Assembly: GCA_036267135.1 (NCBI GenBank)
Contig: DATAWQ010000026.1
Location: 3,554 to 67,553 of the forward strand
Origin: PALSA-505 sp036267135
GTDB lineage: Bacteria > Actinomycetota > Actinomycetes > Streptosporangiales > Streptosporangiaceae
Length of the DNA stretch: 64,000 bases
Direction: 5' to 3'
In this document: positions 42,760 through 53,370 of the stretch, in pieces
Numbering within the stretch: position 1 is the stretch's first letter
Layout of the letters: the number at the start of each line of letters is the position of its first letter
Notes under the pieces: generated by a model
Database searches by the model: none
Told to the model about the DNA's origin: nothing
What the model saw: only the letters and a program-made list of their open reading frames with translations
Program-made: the position numbers and the translations under genes

Positions 42760-43885
42760 GACGCAGGTGGAGATCGGCCGCGGCAAGAGCGGCAGGCGCG
42801 CGTACTCCCTGGACGAGATCGGCCTGGTGCCGTCCCGCCGCACCAGGGACCCCGAAGATGTCTCCATCGCCTGGCAGATCGACGCCTACCGGTTCGAGCT
42901 GCCGCTGGTCGTCTGCCCGATGGACAGCGTGGTTTCGCCGCAGACCGCGATCGAGATCGGCAAGCTCGGCGGCCTGGCCGTGCTCGACCTCGAAGGACTG
43001 TGGACCAGGTACGAGAACCCCGACCCGCTGCTCGCCGAGATCGCCGAGCTGGACGAGACCGCGGCCACCCGCAGGCTGCAGGCCGTCTACGCCGAGCCGA
43101 TCAAGGAAGAGCTGATCGGCCGCAGGATCGAGGAGATCCGCGCCGCCGGGGTCACCACGGCCGCGCGGCTGTCACCGCAGCGCACGGTCCGCTACTACAA
43201 GACGGTCGTCGACGCCGGCGTGGACATCTTCGTGATCCGCGGCACCACGGTGTCCGCCGAGCACGTCTCGGGCCAGGCCGAGCCGCTCAACCTCAAGCGG
43301 TTCATCTACGAGCTCGACGTCCCGGTCATCGTCGGCGGCTGCGCCACCTACACGGCCGCGCTGCACCTGATGCGGACCGGCGCGGCCGGCGTGCTGGCCG
43401 GCTTCGGCGGCGGCTCTGGCCACACGACCGCGGCGGTGCTCGGGGTCGCCGTGCCGATGGCTACCGTGATCGCCGACGTGGCCGCCGCCCGCCGGGACTA
43501 CCTGGACGAGTCAGGCGGCCGCTACGTGCACGTGCTGGCCGACGGCGGGATGACCCGCAGCGGCGACATCACCAAGGCCGTGGCCTGCGGCGCGGACGCG
43601 GTGATGGTCGGTTCGCCGTTCGCCCGTGCGGCCCAGGCGCCCGGCCGTGGGTTCCACTGGGGCAGCGAGGCGCACCATCCCGAACTGCCCCGCGGCGCCC
43701 GGGTGAAGGTCGGCACGATCGGCTCGCTCGAGCAGATCCTGCACGGCCCTTCCACCGTGCCCGACGGCTCGATGAACCTGATGGGCGCGCTGCGCCGGTC
43801 GATGGCCACGGCCGGCTACTCCGACCTGAAGGAATTCCAGCGGGTCGAGGTCGTGGTCGCCCCGAGCAGCCGCCCCCGCGGCTAG
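42758..43885 (+). CDS. guaB3: GuaB3-family IMP dehydrogenase-related protein
   Basis: The 375-residue protein is the actinobacterial GuaB3 paralogue, with an IMPDH-like barrel but no CBS domains. Signatures include RGKSGRRAYSLDEIGLVPSRRTRDPEDVS, LVVCPMDSVVSPQTA, FVIRGTTVSAEHVSG, VLADGGMTRSGDITKAVACGADAVMVGSPFARA and a late NLMGALRRSMATAGYSDLKEFQRVEV. The loop that holds the catalytic Cys in GuaB reads FGGGSGHTT and has no cysteine, so IMP dehydrogenase chemistry is unlikely. It follows guaB by 71 bases that contain a triplicated start region. Confidence 0.92.
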   Translation: MTQVEIGRGKSGRRAYSLDEIGLVPSRRTRDPEDVSIAWQIDAYRFELPLVVCPMDSVVSPQTAIEIGKLGGLAVLDLEGLWTRYENPDPLLAEIAELDETAATRRLQAVYAEPIKEELIGRRIEEIRAAGVTTAARLSPQRTVRYYKTVVDAGVDIFVIRGTTVSAEHVSGQAEPLNLKRFIYELDVPVIVGGCATYTAALHLMRTGAAGVLAGFGGGSGHTTAAVLGVAVPMATVIADVAAARRDYLDESGGRYVHVLADGGMTRSGDITKAVACGADAVMVGSPFARAAQAPGRGFHWGSEAHHPELPRGARVKVGTIGSLEQILHGPSTVPDGSMNLMGALRRSMATAGYSDLKEFQRVEVVVAPSSRPRG

Positions 43886-43972
43886 GGCGGCGACCAGGCC
43901 TGACCTCGCCCGATCCGGATCTTCACCATTTCTTCACCGCGGGGCGGCGTCGCAACGGCCGCTACTCACGGG

Positions 43973-43978
43973 TACCGT
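43973..43978 (+). promoter_or_regulatory. -10 box of a probable leaderless glpD transcript
   Basis: TACCGT ends 7 bases before GTG 43986 and no ribosome-binding site is visible. Confidence 0.45.
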
Positions 43979-43985
43979 TCGGAAT

Positions 43986-45797
43986 GTGAAGGCTGGGGGG
44001 AACGCGCAGCGAGGGAAGGCGGCACCGGGTGTCGGGGCGGCCACCGCGCTCGGCCCCGACAAACGGGCCGCGGCGCTCGGTCCGGCCGAGCGGTCCGCCG
44101 CACTGGCCGGCCTGGCCAGCCAGGAGCAGCACGTGCTGGTCGTGGGCGGTGGCGTGGTGGGCGCGGGGGTGGCCCTGGACGCGGCCACCAGGGGCCTGTC
44201 GGTGGGCCTGGTCGAAGCCAGGGACTTCGCCTCCGGCACCTCGTCGCGGTCGAGCAAGCTCATCCACGGCGGGCTGCGGTACCTGGAGCAGCTCAATTTC
44301 GCTCTGGTCAGGGAGGCGCTGACCGAGCGCGCGCTGCTGTTGCAGCGGATCGCGCCGCATCTCGTCCGGCCCGTCTCCTTCCTCTACCCGCTCACCCACC
44401 GCGGCGGCTGGGAGCGGGCCTACGTGGGCGCGGGCGTGGGTCTGTACGACACGCTCGGGTTCTCCATGGGCCAGGTCCGCGGCCTGCCCGGGCACCAGCA
44501 GCTCACCCGGCGCGGGGCGTTGCAGCTCGCCCCGGCGCTGAAGCGGTCCGCCGTGCACGGCGCGATCAAGTACTGGGACGCCCAGGTGGACGACGCCAGG
44601 TTCGTCGTCAGCCTGCTGCGCACCGCGGCCAGTTACGGCGCCAGGATCGCCTCGCGCACCCAGGTGGTCGGCTTCCTGCGCGAGGGCGAACGGGTCACCG
44701 GCGTCCGCGTCGTCGACCTGGAGTCCGGCGCCGAACTCGAGTTCCGCGCCCAGCAGGTGGTCAACGCGACCGGCGTATGGTCCGACGACATCCAGGCGCT
44801 GGTGGGCGGGCGCGGCATGATCAACGTGCGCTCCTCCAAGGGCGTGCACCTGGTGGTGCCCAGGGACCGCATCCACTCCAGCACCGGCATCATCTTGCGC
44901 ACGCCGCTCAGCGTGCTGTTCGTGATCCCGTGGGGCAGGCACTGGATCATCGGCACCACCGACACGGACTGGTCGCTGGACAAGGCCCACCCCGCGGCCA
45001 GCCGGTCGGACATCGACTACGTGCTCGGTCAGGTCAACCGGGTGCTGCGGGTCCCGCTCAGCCGGGACGACGTGGAGGGCGTCTACGCCGGCCTGCGCCC
45101 GCTGCTGAGCGGTGAGTCCGACGAGACCTCGAAGCTGTCCAGGGAGCACACCGTGGCCAGCCCGGTGCCCGGCCTGGTGATGATCGCAGGCGGCAAGTAC
45201 ACCACGTACCGGGTGATGGCCAGGGACGCCGTGGACGCGGTGGCGCACGGGCTCGATGGCCGGGTGCCACGCTCCTGCACCGACCAGGTTCCGCTGGTGG
45301 GGGCGGAGGGCTTCCAGGCGCTGTGGAACTCCAGGTACCAGATGGCGCGGGCGTCCGGCCTGCACGTGGCCAGGATCGAGCACCTGCTGCGCCGGTACGG
45401 CACGCTGATCGGCGAGGTGCTCGGCCTGATCGAGGCTGACCCCGGCCTGGGCCGGCCGCTCACCGGCGCCGACGACTACCTGCGGGCCGAGATCGTGTAC
45501 GGCGCCTCACACGAGGGCGCCCGCCACCTGTACGACGCGCTGGCCCGGCGCACCCACATCACGATCGAGACCTGGGACCACGGCATCGCCGTGGCCGAGG
45601 AGGCGGCCGCGCTGATGGCCGGGCCGCTCGGCTGGAACTCGCGGCAGACGGGCCGTGAAGTCGAGCACTTCAAGGGCGCCATCGCCGCCGAGCAGGCCGC
45701 CGAGGAGGCCAGCGACGACCAGACCGCGGACGCGATCCGGCTGGGCGCCCCCGACATCGTTCCGCTCGTGGGCACCGCCGCGGGCCATGGCCGCTAG
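43986..45797 (+). CDS. glpD: aerobic glycerol-3-phosphate dehydrogenase
   Basis: GlpD oxidises glycerol-3-phosphate to dihydroxyacetone phosphate and passes electrons to the quinone pool. The 603-residue protein has the FAD-binding LVVGGGVVGAGVALDAATRGL near residue 52, and GTSSRSSKLIHGGLRYLEQLNFALVREAL. Further family features are KYWDAQVDDARFVVSLLRTAA, IPWGRHWIIGTTDTDW and GGKYTTYRVMARDAVDA. The C-terminal domain is helical. An N-terminal extension of about 45 Ala/Gly-rich residues precedes the FAD domain. Confidence 0.95.
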   Translation: MKAGGNAQRGKAAPGVGAATALGPDKRAAALGPAERSAALAGLASQEQHVLVVGGGVVGAGVALDAATRGLSVGLVEARDFASGTSSRSSKLIHGGLRYLEQLNFALVREALTERALLLQRIAPHLVRPVSFLYPLTHRGGWERAYVGAGVGLYDTLGFSMGQVRGLPGHQQLTRRGALQLAPALKRSAVHGAIKYWDAQVDDARFVVSLLRTAASYGARIASRTQVVGFLREGERVTGVRVVDLESGAELEFRAQQVVNATGVWSDDIQALVGGRGMINVRSSKGVHLVVPRDRIHSSTGIILRTPLSVLFVIPWGRHWIIGTTDTDWSLDKAHPAASRSDIDYVLGQVNRVLRVPLSRDDVEGVYAGLRPLLSGESDETSKLSREHTVASPVPGLVMIAGGKYTTYRVMARDAVDAVAHGLDGRVPRSCTDQVPLVGAEGFQALWNSRYQMARASGLHVARIEHLLRRYGTLIGEVLGLIEADPGLGRPLTGADDYLRAEIVYGASHEGARHLYDALARRTHITIETWDHGIAVAEEAAALMAGPLGWNSRQTGREVEHFKGAIAAEQAAEEASDDQTADAIRLGAPDIVPLVGTAAGHGR

Positions 45798-45855
45798 ATC
45801 TGAATGAACGGCTGCGCCACGGGAAGATCCGCTGAGCCCACCCGGGCCGCCCGCC

Positions 45856-45861
45856 TAAACT
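45856..45861 (+). promoter_or_regulatory. -10 box of a probable leaderless trpS transcript
   Basis: TAAACT ends 7 bases before ATG 45869, with no Shine-Dalgarno motif between them. Confidence 0.5.
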
Positions 45862-45868
45862 TTGGCCC

Positions 45869-46897
45869 ATGAGCCAGCCGCCCACGCCGTCCCGGCCTCG
45901 TGTCCTGTCCGGTATCCAGCCCACCGCCGACTCCTTCCACCTGGGCAACTACCTCGGTGCGGTGCGGCAGTGGGTGACCATGCAGGACACGAACGACGCC
46001 TTCTACTGCGTGGTGGACCTGCACGCGATCACGGTCCCGCAGGATCCGGCCCTGCTGCGGCGACGCACCAGGGTCGCCGCCGCCCAGTTGTTCGCGGCCG
46101 GCCTCGACCCGGAGCGCTGCACCGTGTTCGTGCAGAGCCACGTGCCCGAGCACACCGAGCTGGCCTGGGTGCTCGGCTGCCTGACCGGGTTCGGCGAGGC
46201 GAGCCGGATGATCCAGTTCAAGGACAAGTCGGCCAAGGGCGGCGCGGAACAGGCCAGCATCGGCCTGTTCACCTACCCGATCCTGCAGGCCGCCGACATC
46301 CTGCTCTACCAGGCCGATCAGGTCCCGGTCGGCGAGGACCAGCGACAGCATCTGGAGCTCACCAGGGATCTGGCCCAGCGGTTCAACCACAGGTACGGCC
46401 GGGTGTTCACCATCCCCGGTCCATACATACTGGCTGGGGTGGCCAAGATCAACGACTTGCAGGATCCGGCCGCGAAGATGAGCAAGTCGTCGTCTTCGCC
46501 GCAGGGCATCGTGGACGTGCTCGACGAGCCCGGCGTGATCCGCAAGAAGATCGCCAGGGCGGTGACCGATCCCGGCTCGCAGGTCAAGGCCGACGAGGCC
46601 GCCAAGCCGGGCGTGACCAACCTGCTGCGGATCTACTCGGCGCTGGCCGGAGTCCCGGTGGCCGAGGTCGAGGCCGCCTACGCCGGGGCCGGGTACGGCG
46701 CCTTCAAGCGCGCACTCGCCGACCTGGTGGTGGACACGTTCGCGCCGGTGCGGGAGCGGACCGAGAAGATGCTGGCCGACGAGGCGGAACTCGACCGGCT
46801 GCTGGCCGAGGGCGCGAGCCGGGCCGGCCGCGTGGCCAGGCAGACCATGGCGCAGGTCAGGGACCACATCGGCCTGCTGCCCGCCGTCCCGGCCTGA
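45869..46897 (+). CDS. trpS: tryptophanyl-tRNA synthetase
   Basis: This class I aminoacyl-tRNA synthetase charges tRNA-Trp. The 342-residue sequence has the HIGH-type motif in LSGIQPTADSFHLGNYLGAVRQWV, the tryptophan-pocket region YPILQAADILLYQADQVPVGEDQRQHLELTRDLAQRFN and the KMSKS motif in AAKMSKSSSSPQG. Length is normal for bacterial TrpRS. It converges with the carboxypeptidase gene 10 bases away. Confidence 0.96.
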   Translation: MSQPPTPSRPRVLSGIQPTADSFHLGNYLGAVRQWVTMQDTNDAFYCVVDLHAITVPQDPALLRRRTRVAAAQLFAAGLDPERCTVFVQSHVPEHTELAWVLGCLTGFGEASRMIQFKDKSAKGGAEQASIGLFTYPILQAADILLYQADQVPVGEDQRQHLELTRDLAQRFNHRYGRVFTIPGPYILAGVAKINDLQDPAAKMSKSSSSPQGIVDVLDEPGVIRKKIARAVTDPGSQVKADEAAKPGVTNLLRIYSALAGVPVAEVEAAYAGAGYGAFKRALADLVVDTFAPVRERTEKMLADEAELDRLLAEGASRAGRVARQTMAQVRDHIGLLPAVPA

Positions 46898-46907
46898 GCG
46901 CGCTTGG

Positions 46908-48170
46908 CTAGGGCCGCCCGCGGGGTCCTGGCCGCGGGGCCAGCGCCATGGACCGGCGGTGGTGCGCCACGAACGCGACCACGATGAGCGAGGCCAGCAC
47001 CAGGAAGCCGAGGCCGACCGCCACCGGGACCGCCTGCGACGAGGCGCTGGCCTCGGCCGGGCGCCGCGGGGCCACGGGCTTGGACACGTTCTTGACCGTG
47101 TGCTCCTTCGGCTTCTTCGGCGCGGGCGGTGGCCCGGAGGGCAGCGTGCTCACCAGCGTGCCCACCGGGCCAACTTTCCCGTTCGCCGCGAAGCCCCAGT
47201 TCAGCAGCTTGGTCGCGTAGACGAACTGCTCTCCGGGCGGGCAGTGCAGCACCGACACGATCAGCGTGACGCCGTTCCGCTTGGCCATGCCCATGTAGGT
47301 GCCGCCCGCGGCGGTGGTCCAGCCCAGCTTGCCGCCGATGTCGCCACGGTAGCCGGTGAGCAACTCGTTCTGGTTGATCAGCGTCTCCCAGTGCCTCGGC
47401 TTTCTCTCGAACCGCACGCTGACCGTCCGGTCGTAGCCGAGGAAGGTGGGATTGGCCAGCGCCTGCCGGGCGATCAGGGCCTCGTCGTAGGCCGAGATGT
47501 GCTGGCCGCGCGCGTCGAGCCCGTTCGGCTGCTTCGCCACCGTGTCGTCGGCCTGCAGGTGCCGCGCCTCGGCGTTGATCAGCGCCATGCCCTGGCGGAA
47601 CGACCCGGTGGCCTGGGCCAGCGCGACGGCGGCGTCGTTGGCCGAGATGGTCAGCAGGGCCTGGAACAGGCTGGAGATCTTGTAGTGGCGCCCGGCGACC
47701 AGGCCCGCGTCGTCGGGCTCGGCGTCGGCCGCCTCGTGGGAGGCGACCGTGCTGGCGCGCGGGTTCAGCACCGGGATCAGCGCGAGCGCGGTGAGCACCT
47801 TGAGCGTGCTGGCCGGCCTGAACCAGCCGTGCGCGTCCTTGGCCGCCAGCACCTGGCCGGTGCCGGCGTTGGCCACCACGAACGCGTCCACTTTCAGCTT
47901 GGGCAACTTGGGCGCGGCCCCCGACAACGGGTTCAGCACGGTGCCGGGCCTGGCGAGCTGCGGGCCGCCCTGGGTCCAGTCCCCGGTGCTAGCTGCCGGT
48001 GAACCGGATGGGCTAGCCGCCGGTGAACTGGACGAGCTGGGCGGCGCCGACGCTCGCGTGCTGGACGGAGCCGGTGGGCTGGCCGCCGCCGGGGGCGCGG
48101 CCAGCGCGGCCAGGCCCACCACGAAGAGCGCGGCGGCCGTGATCGCCGCCGGTCCCCGCCTGCCCGACAT
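46908..48170 (-). CDS. D-alanyl-D-alanine carboxypeptidase (low-molecular-weight PBP, S11 family)
   Basis: The enzyme trims pentapeptides in peptidoglycan. The 420-residue protein has a signal peptide (residues 1-30), a Ser/Pro linker and the penicillin-binding fold with Ser121-T-L-Lys124 (RPASTLKV) and Ser176-A-Asn178. The third motif reads K281-L-G (GGKLGWT), where KTG is usual. A C-terminal membrane helix at about 379-402 (VAVGLGFLVLASLIVVAFVA) anchors it. ATG 48170 has AAGGAGG upstream. Confidence 0.92.
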   Translation of the reverse strand: MSGRRGPAAITAAALFVVGLAALAAPPAAASPPAPSSTRASAPPSSSSSPAASPSGSPAASTGDWTQGGPQLARPGTVLNPLSGAAPKLPKLKVDAFVVANAGTGQVLAAKDAHGWFRPASTLKVLTALALIPVLNPRASTVASHEAADAEPDDAGLVAGRHYKISSLFQALLTISANDAAVALAQATGSFRQGMALINAEARHLQADDTVAKQPNGLDARGQHISAYDEALIARQALANPTFLGYDRTVSVRFERKPRHWETLINQNELLTGYRGDIGGKLGWTTAAGGTYMGMAKRNGVTLIVSVLHCPPGEQFVYATKLLNWGFAANGKVGPVGTLVSTLPSGPPPAPKKPKEHTVKNVSKPVAPRRPAEASASSQAVPVAVGLGFLVLASLIVVAFVAHHRRSMALAPRPGPRGRP

Positions 48171-48401
48171 CGCCGCGCCTCCTTGGCTCGCTGTCGTAGG
48201 TCATGGTTGTGGCAAAACCTGTTGGTCCGGACGCCATCCGTGGCACCCGGTGCCGTGTTGGCCACTGCACGTGTCGGCCGTCTCCACCGTACTGCGTCAA
48301 GCCGGTGCACCGGCCGAAGCGCGCCCCCGCCAGGACGGGGAAACGACCCCGTTCGGGCGGCCGAAACCACTACTGCCAGTGGCACCGTGGACCGCACACC
48401 T

Positions 48402-48407
48402 TAGCCT
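48402..48407 (+). promoter_or_regulatory. -10 box of a probable leaderless mutase transcript
   Basis: TAGCCT ends 6 bases before ATG 48414, with no ribosome-binding site between them. Confidence 0.45.
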
Positions 48408-48413
48408 TGGCAC

Positions 48414-49994
<1,581 letters not shown>

Positions 49995-50236
49995 GTCTTG
50001 GTCCGGCCCTCTTTGTGCTGGGCCCGGTCTGCATCACCATATAAGGGTTATGGCGCGCCGTTTCGGAGATTACTATCCGCGCACGGGCGGTTGCATATCC
50101 GCCTGGGCCGGTGGATTCCGTGGCACCAACGATGAGTCGCACAAACGGAACATTGTGGCTATTTCAGCTTCTGGCTCACGAATGTATGGCGCAAAGTCCT
50201 GATCAAGCTGGAAGAATTGCGGATGGAGGTAACCGG
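49995..50236. other. intergenic region, no gene seen
   Basis: These 242 bases before the carboxylate-amine ligase gene are AT-richer than average. An ACCATATAAGG stretch near 50036-50047 could hold a -10 box. The open frame of the next gene extends into it without family similarity. Confidence 0.35.
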
Positions 50237-51403
50237 GTGGTCATCGAGTGGAACACGTCACGGGGCGCGACGCTGGGTGTGGAGTGGGAGATCCAGCTCG
50301 TCGACGCCGAGACCAGGATGCTGCGCCAGGATGCCCGTGACGTGCTCGCCGCGCTGCCCGAACTGGGTGAGGGCAGCGAGTTCCCCAAGATCCGCTATGA
50401 ACTCATGCAGTCCCAGATCGAGCTCGCCACCGGCATCTGCAGCACGGTGGCCGAAGCCAAGCAGGATCTGGCCGAGACAATTGTGCAACTCCAGCGGGTG
50501 GCCCGGGCCCGCGATATGATGCTGACCTGCGCGGGAACGCACCCCTTCAGCAACTGGAGGGACGCGAAGATGGCACCAGTGCAGCGATACGCCGAGCTAG
50601 TCGAGCAAATGCAGTGGCTGGCCCGCAGGATCCAGCTCTTCAGCGTCCAGGTCCACGTCGGGCTCACTGACGGAAGCACGGCCATCCCGATCATCAACGC
50701 CCTGGCCAAGTACCTGCCTCACTTCCTCGCGCTGACCGCATCCAGCCCGTTCTGGAACGGCCAGGACACCGGGCTGGCGTCCAGCCGGGCGGTGGTCTTC
50801 GACGCGCTGCCGACGGCGGGGCCGCCGCACCGGCTGTCCGACTGGGCCGAGTTCGAGGAGTACATGGAGACGCTGCTGCGCGCTGGAACGATCCGGAGCA
50901 TCAAGGAGGTGTGGTGGGACGTCCGCCCGCACCCGGACTTCGGCACGATCGAGGTCCGGGTCTGCGACGGCGCCCCGACGCTGCGTGAGATCGGAATGGT
51001 AGCGGCGCTGTCGCAATGCCTGATCCAGCTCTTCACCTTCCAGCTCGAGCGCGGCTACCAGCTCCCCAGCCCGGCGACTTGGGTCGTTCGGGACAATAAG
51101 TGGCGCGCGACAAGGTACGGTCTTGACGCAATAGTGATCACCGATGACAGCGGCGCTACGGCGCCCATGCGTGATGAGCTCTACGAGCTGGTACGTGAGC
51201 TTGAGCCCGTCGCCGACAGGCTCGGCTGCGCCGCCGAGCTCGGTGTGGTTTCCGAAGTGCTCGAACATGGAGCGTCATACGAGCGGCAGCGTGCCGTCAT
51301 AGCTGACGGCGGCGAGCTGACTGAGGTGGTGGACGCTTTGGTCACCGAGTTCGCGGAAGACCGGTTCTTGTGCCCTGGGGAGGCTGCGCATGCCGGGAGA
51401 TGA
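50237..51403 (+). CDS. glutamate-cysteine ligase family 2 (YbdK-type carboxylate-amine ligase)
   Basis: The 388-residue protein belongs to the GCS2/YbdK family of ATP-dependent carboxylate-amine ligases related to gamma-glutamylcysteine synthetase. Features are ATLGVEWEIQLVDAETRML, FPKIRYELMQSQIELATGICSTVAEA, THPFSNWRDAKM, VQVHVGLTDGSTAIPIINAL, SSPFWNGQDTGLASSRAVVFDALPTAGPPHRL, and VWWDVRPHPDFGTIEVRVCDGAPT. GTG 50237 has GGAGG 7 bases upstream. The true substrates are unknown. It overlaps an M20 amidohydrolase by 14 bases, which suggests a linked ligase/hydrolase pathway. Confidence 0.9.
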   Translation: MVIEWNTSRGATLGVEWEIQLVDAETRMLRQDARDVLAALPELGEGSEFPKIRYELMQSQIELATGICSTVAEAKQDLAETIVQLQRVARARDMMLTCAGTHPFSNWRDAKMAPVQRYAELVEQMQWLARRIQLFSVQVHVGLTDGSTAIPIINALAKYLPHFLALTASSPFWNGQDTGLASSRAVVFDALPTAGPPHRLSDWAEFEEYMETLLRAGTIRSIKEVWWDVRPHPDFGTIEVRVCDGAPTLREIGMVAALSQCLIQLFTFQLERGYQLPSPATWVVRDNKWRATRYGLDAIVITDDSGATAPMRDELYELVRELEPVADRLGCAAELGVVSEVLEHGASYERQRAVIADGGELTEVVDALVTEFAEDRFLCPGEAAHAGR

Positions 51404-52628
51404 AGTGACGGCGGAACTCGACGCGTTCCTCGCCGGGCATTCCGACGAGCTGATCGAGTTCCGCCGTGACCTGCACGCTCATCCGGAGATCGGCTATCAC
51501 GAGCACCGGACGACCCGGCGGGTCGCGCTCAGGCTGGCCGCGGCCGGCCTGCGGCCCATGCTCCTGCCCAAGGGGACCGGCCTGATCTGCGACGTCGGCG
51601 ATCCCACCAGCAAACCGGTGGTGGCGCTGCGCGCGGACCTGGACGCGCTGCCGATCCAGGACGAGAAGCCCGTGCCCTACCGGTCCACGGTGCCGAACGT
51701 GTGCCACGCCTGCGGGCACGACGTGCACACCACGATCCTGCTGGGCACCGGGCTCTTCCTGGCCGCGCAAGCCCAGGAAACCGGGCTGCCCGGCCGCGTC
51801 CGGCTGATCTTCCAGCCCGCCGAGGAGGTGCCGGGCGGCGCGCTCGACGTGCTGGCCGCCGGCGGCATCGCCGACGTGGACCGCATCTTCGCGGTGCACT
51901 GCGACCCCAAGCTCGACGTGGGCAAGGTGGGCATCAGGACCGGCCCGATCACCGCCGCCTGCGACAAGATCACGGTCCGGGTCACCGGGCCCGGCGGTCA
52001 CACCGCCCGCCCGCACCTGACCGCCGACCTGGTCTACGCCCTCGGCAAGATCGTCACCGAGCTTCCGGCCGCGCTGACCCGCCGGGTGGACCCCAGGTCC
52101 AGCCTCAGCCTGGTCTGGGGCCGGGTGAGCGCCGGCACCGCGGCCAACGCGATCCCGGACGACGGCATAGCTGAGGGCACCGTGCGCTGCCTGGACGACG
52201 AGGCCTGGCAGGCCGCACCCGACCTGCTGAAGGCGCTGATCGAGTCGGTGGCGGGCGCCTATGGCGTGCTCGCCGAGCTCAGCTATGTGCGCAACGTGCC
52301 ACCCACCGTCAACGAGGCGGTGAGCGCGGCCATGTTCTCCACGGCCGCGACGCGGGTGCTCGGCGCGGACTCGGTCACCTCCACCCCGCAGAGCCTCGGC
52401 GGCGAGGACTTCGCCTGGTTCCTGGAGTCGATCCCCGGCGCGCTGGCCAGGCTCGGCGTCCGCACCCCGGGCGCGGCCGACCTCGACATCCACCAGGCCA
52501 TGTTCGACGTGGACGAGCGGGCCATCGCCACCGGCATCAAGCTGATGGCGGAGACCTCGCTCACCGCCCTGCGCGACGCGGGCGGCACGACGGCCGTGGC
52601 CCCCGTGCCCCGCGCCGCCCACGCCTGA
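51390..52628 (+). CDS. M20-family amidohydrolase (N-acyl amino acid/hippurate hydrolase type)
   Basis: The 412-residue metallohydrolase has the family opening FRRDLHAHPEIGYHEHRTTRRVALRLAAAGL and the metal ligands VALRADLDALPIQDE, HACGHDVHTT and IFQPAEEVPGGA. A dimerisation lid lies at about 185-300, and the last ligand region is TPQSLGGEDFAWFLESIPGAL. It probably removes an acyl or peptidyl group from an amino-acid amide. ATG 51390 lies inside the preceding ligase gene, so translation is coupled. Confidence 0.92.
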   Translation: MPGDEVTAELDAFLAGHSDELIEFRRDLHAHPEIGYHEHRTTRRVALRLAAAGLRPMLLPKGTGLICDVGDPTSKPVVALRADLDALPIQDEKPVPYRSTVPNVCHACGHDVHTTILLGTGLFLAAQAQETGLPGRVRLIFQPAEEVPGGALDVLAAGGIADVDRIFAVHCDPKLDVGKVGIRTGPITAACDKITVRVTGPGGHTARPHLTADLVYALGKIVTELPAALTRRVDPRSSLSLVWGRVSAGTAANAIPDDGIAEGTVRCLDDEAWQAAPDLLKALIESVAGAYGVLAELSYVRNVPPTVNEAVSAAMFSTAATRVLGADSVTSTPQSLGGEDFAWFLESIPGALARLGVRTPGAADLDIHQAMFDVDERAIATGIKLMAETSLTALRDAGGTTAVAPVPRAAHA

Positions 52629-52704
52629 GTACGCCCTGCGGGCCGCCACCGCCTACAGTGGGCGACAACCCTCAGTCCTCGTCCAGCCCGCGGAGTCGAG
52701 CCCG

Positions 52705-53340
52705 GTGTCAGCAGTCCTGCCTCCCGACGTGTACCGGTCCGCGGTGGCCAGGATCGTCTGGTGGGCGTGGGTGGTTTTCGCCGCCGCCAACGTGCTGGAC
52801 CTCGCGATCCAGGGGCACGATCACTTCTCCGCTGTGCTCGCGGCCGTCCTGACCCTGATCACCGGGGTCACGTTCGCGACCGCGCTGCGGCCCAGGGTGG
52901 TGGCGGACGACGACGGCCTGCTGATCCGCAACCCGCTGCGTGACCACCACGTGCCGTGGGGCTGCGTGGAGGGCCTGGAACTGAGGGACTCGCTGGAGGT
53001 CCGCTGCCGGGACGCCAGCGGCGGCCCGCGGCGCGGGAAGCTCTACGTCTGGGCCGTGCACTCACCGCGGCGCGGCAGGCTGAAGGCCGAACTCCGGGCT
53101 AACCGCAAGATCAACAAGGCGGTGCCGGCCTCCTCGGGCTACGGCAGGCTGCCCCAGGAAGCGCAGGCGGCCATGACCAAGACCCACTCCGAGCACATCC
53201 TGGACTCGCTGCGGTCCAGGGGGGACAACGCCCGCGCGCCTGACGCCGGGGGTGGCCGCCTGGTGAGCAGCTGGGATTGGCTGGCCCTCGCCGCGGTGGT
53301 CATTCCCGCCGTGCTCGTGGCCATCGTCGCGCTGACGTAA
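52705..53340 (+). CDS. PH-domain membrane protein
   Basis: The 211-residue protein has two N-terminal membrane helices (residues 13-58, IVWWAWVVFAAANVLDLAI and FSAVLAAVLTLITGVTFAT). A bacterial PH-like domain follows (about 60-130, RPRVVADDDGLLIRNPLRDHHVPWGCVEGLELRDSLEVRC), then a C-terminal helix (SWDWLALAAVVIPAVLVAIVAL). It is of unknown function, as are most members. The GTG at 52705 lacks a clear ribosome-binding site. Its stop is immediately followed by repeat copy B. Confidence 0.85.
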   Translation: MSAVLPPDVYRSAVARIVWWAWVVFAAANVLDLAIQGHDHFSAVLAAVLTLITGVTFATALRPRVVADDDGLLIRNPLRDHHVPWGCVEGLELRDSLEVRCRDASGGPRRGKLYVWAVHSPRRGRLKAELRANRKINKAVPASSGYGRLPQEAQAAMTKTHSEHILDSLRSRGDNARAPDAGGGRLVSSWDWLALAAVVIPAVLVAIVALT

Positions 53341-53341
53341 A

Positions 53342-53356
53342 GGTGGCCACCGTTCA
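53342..53356. repeat. dispersed TGAACGGTGGCCACC element, copy B
   Basis: The complement of 53342-53356 reads TGAACGGTGGCCACC, preceded by CATAA. It starts two bases after the stop of the PH-domain gene and 15 bases before the stop of the convergent cyclotransferase gene. Confidence 0.8.
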
Positions 53357-53370
53357 TTATGGGGATTGAG

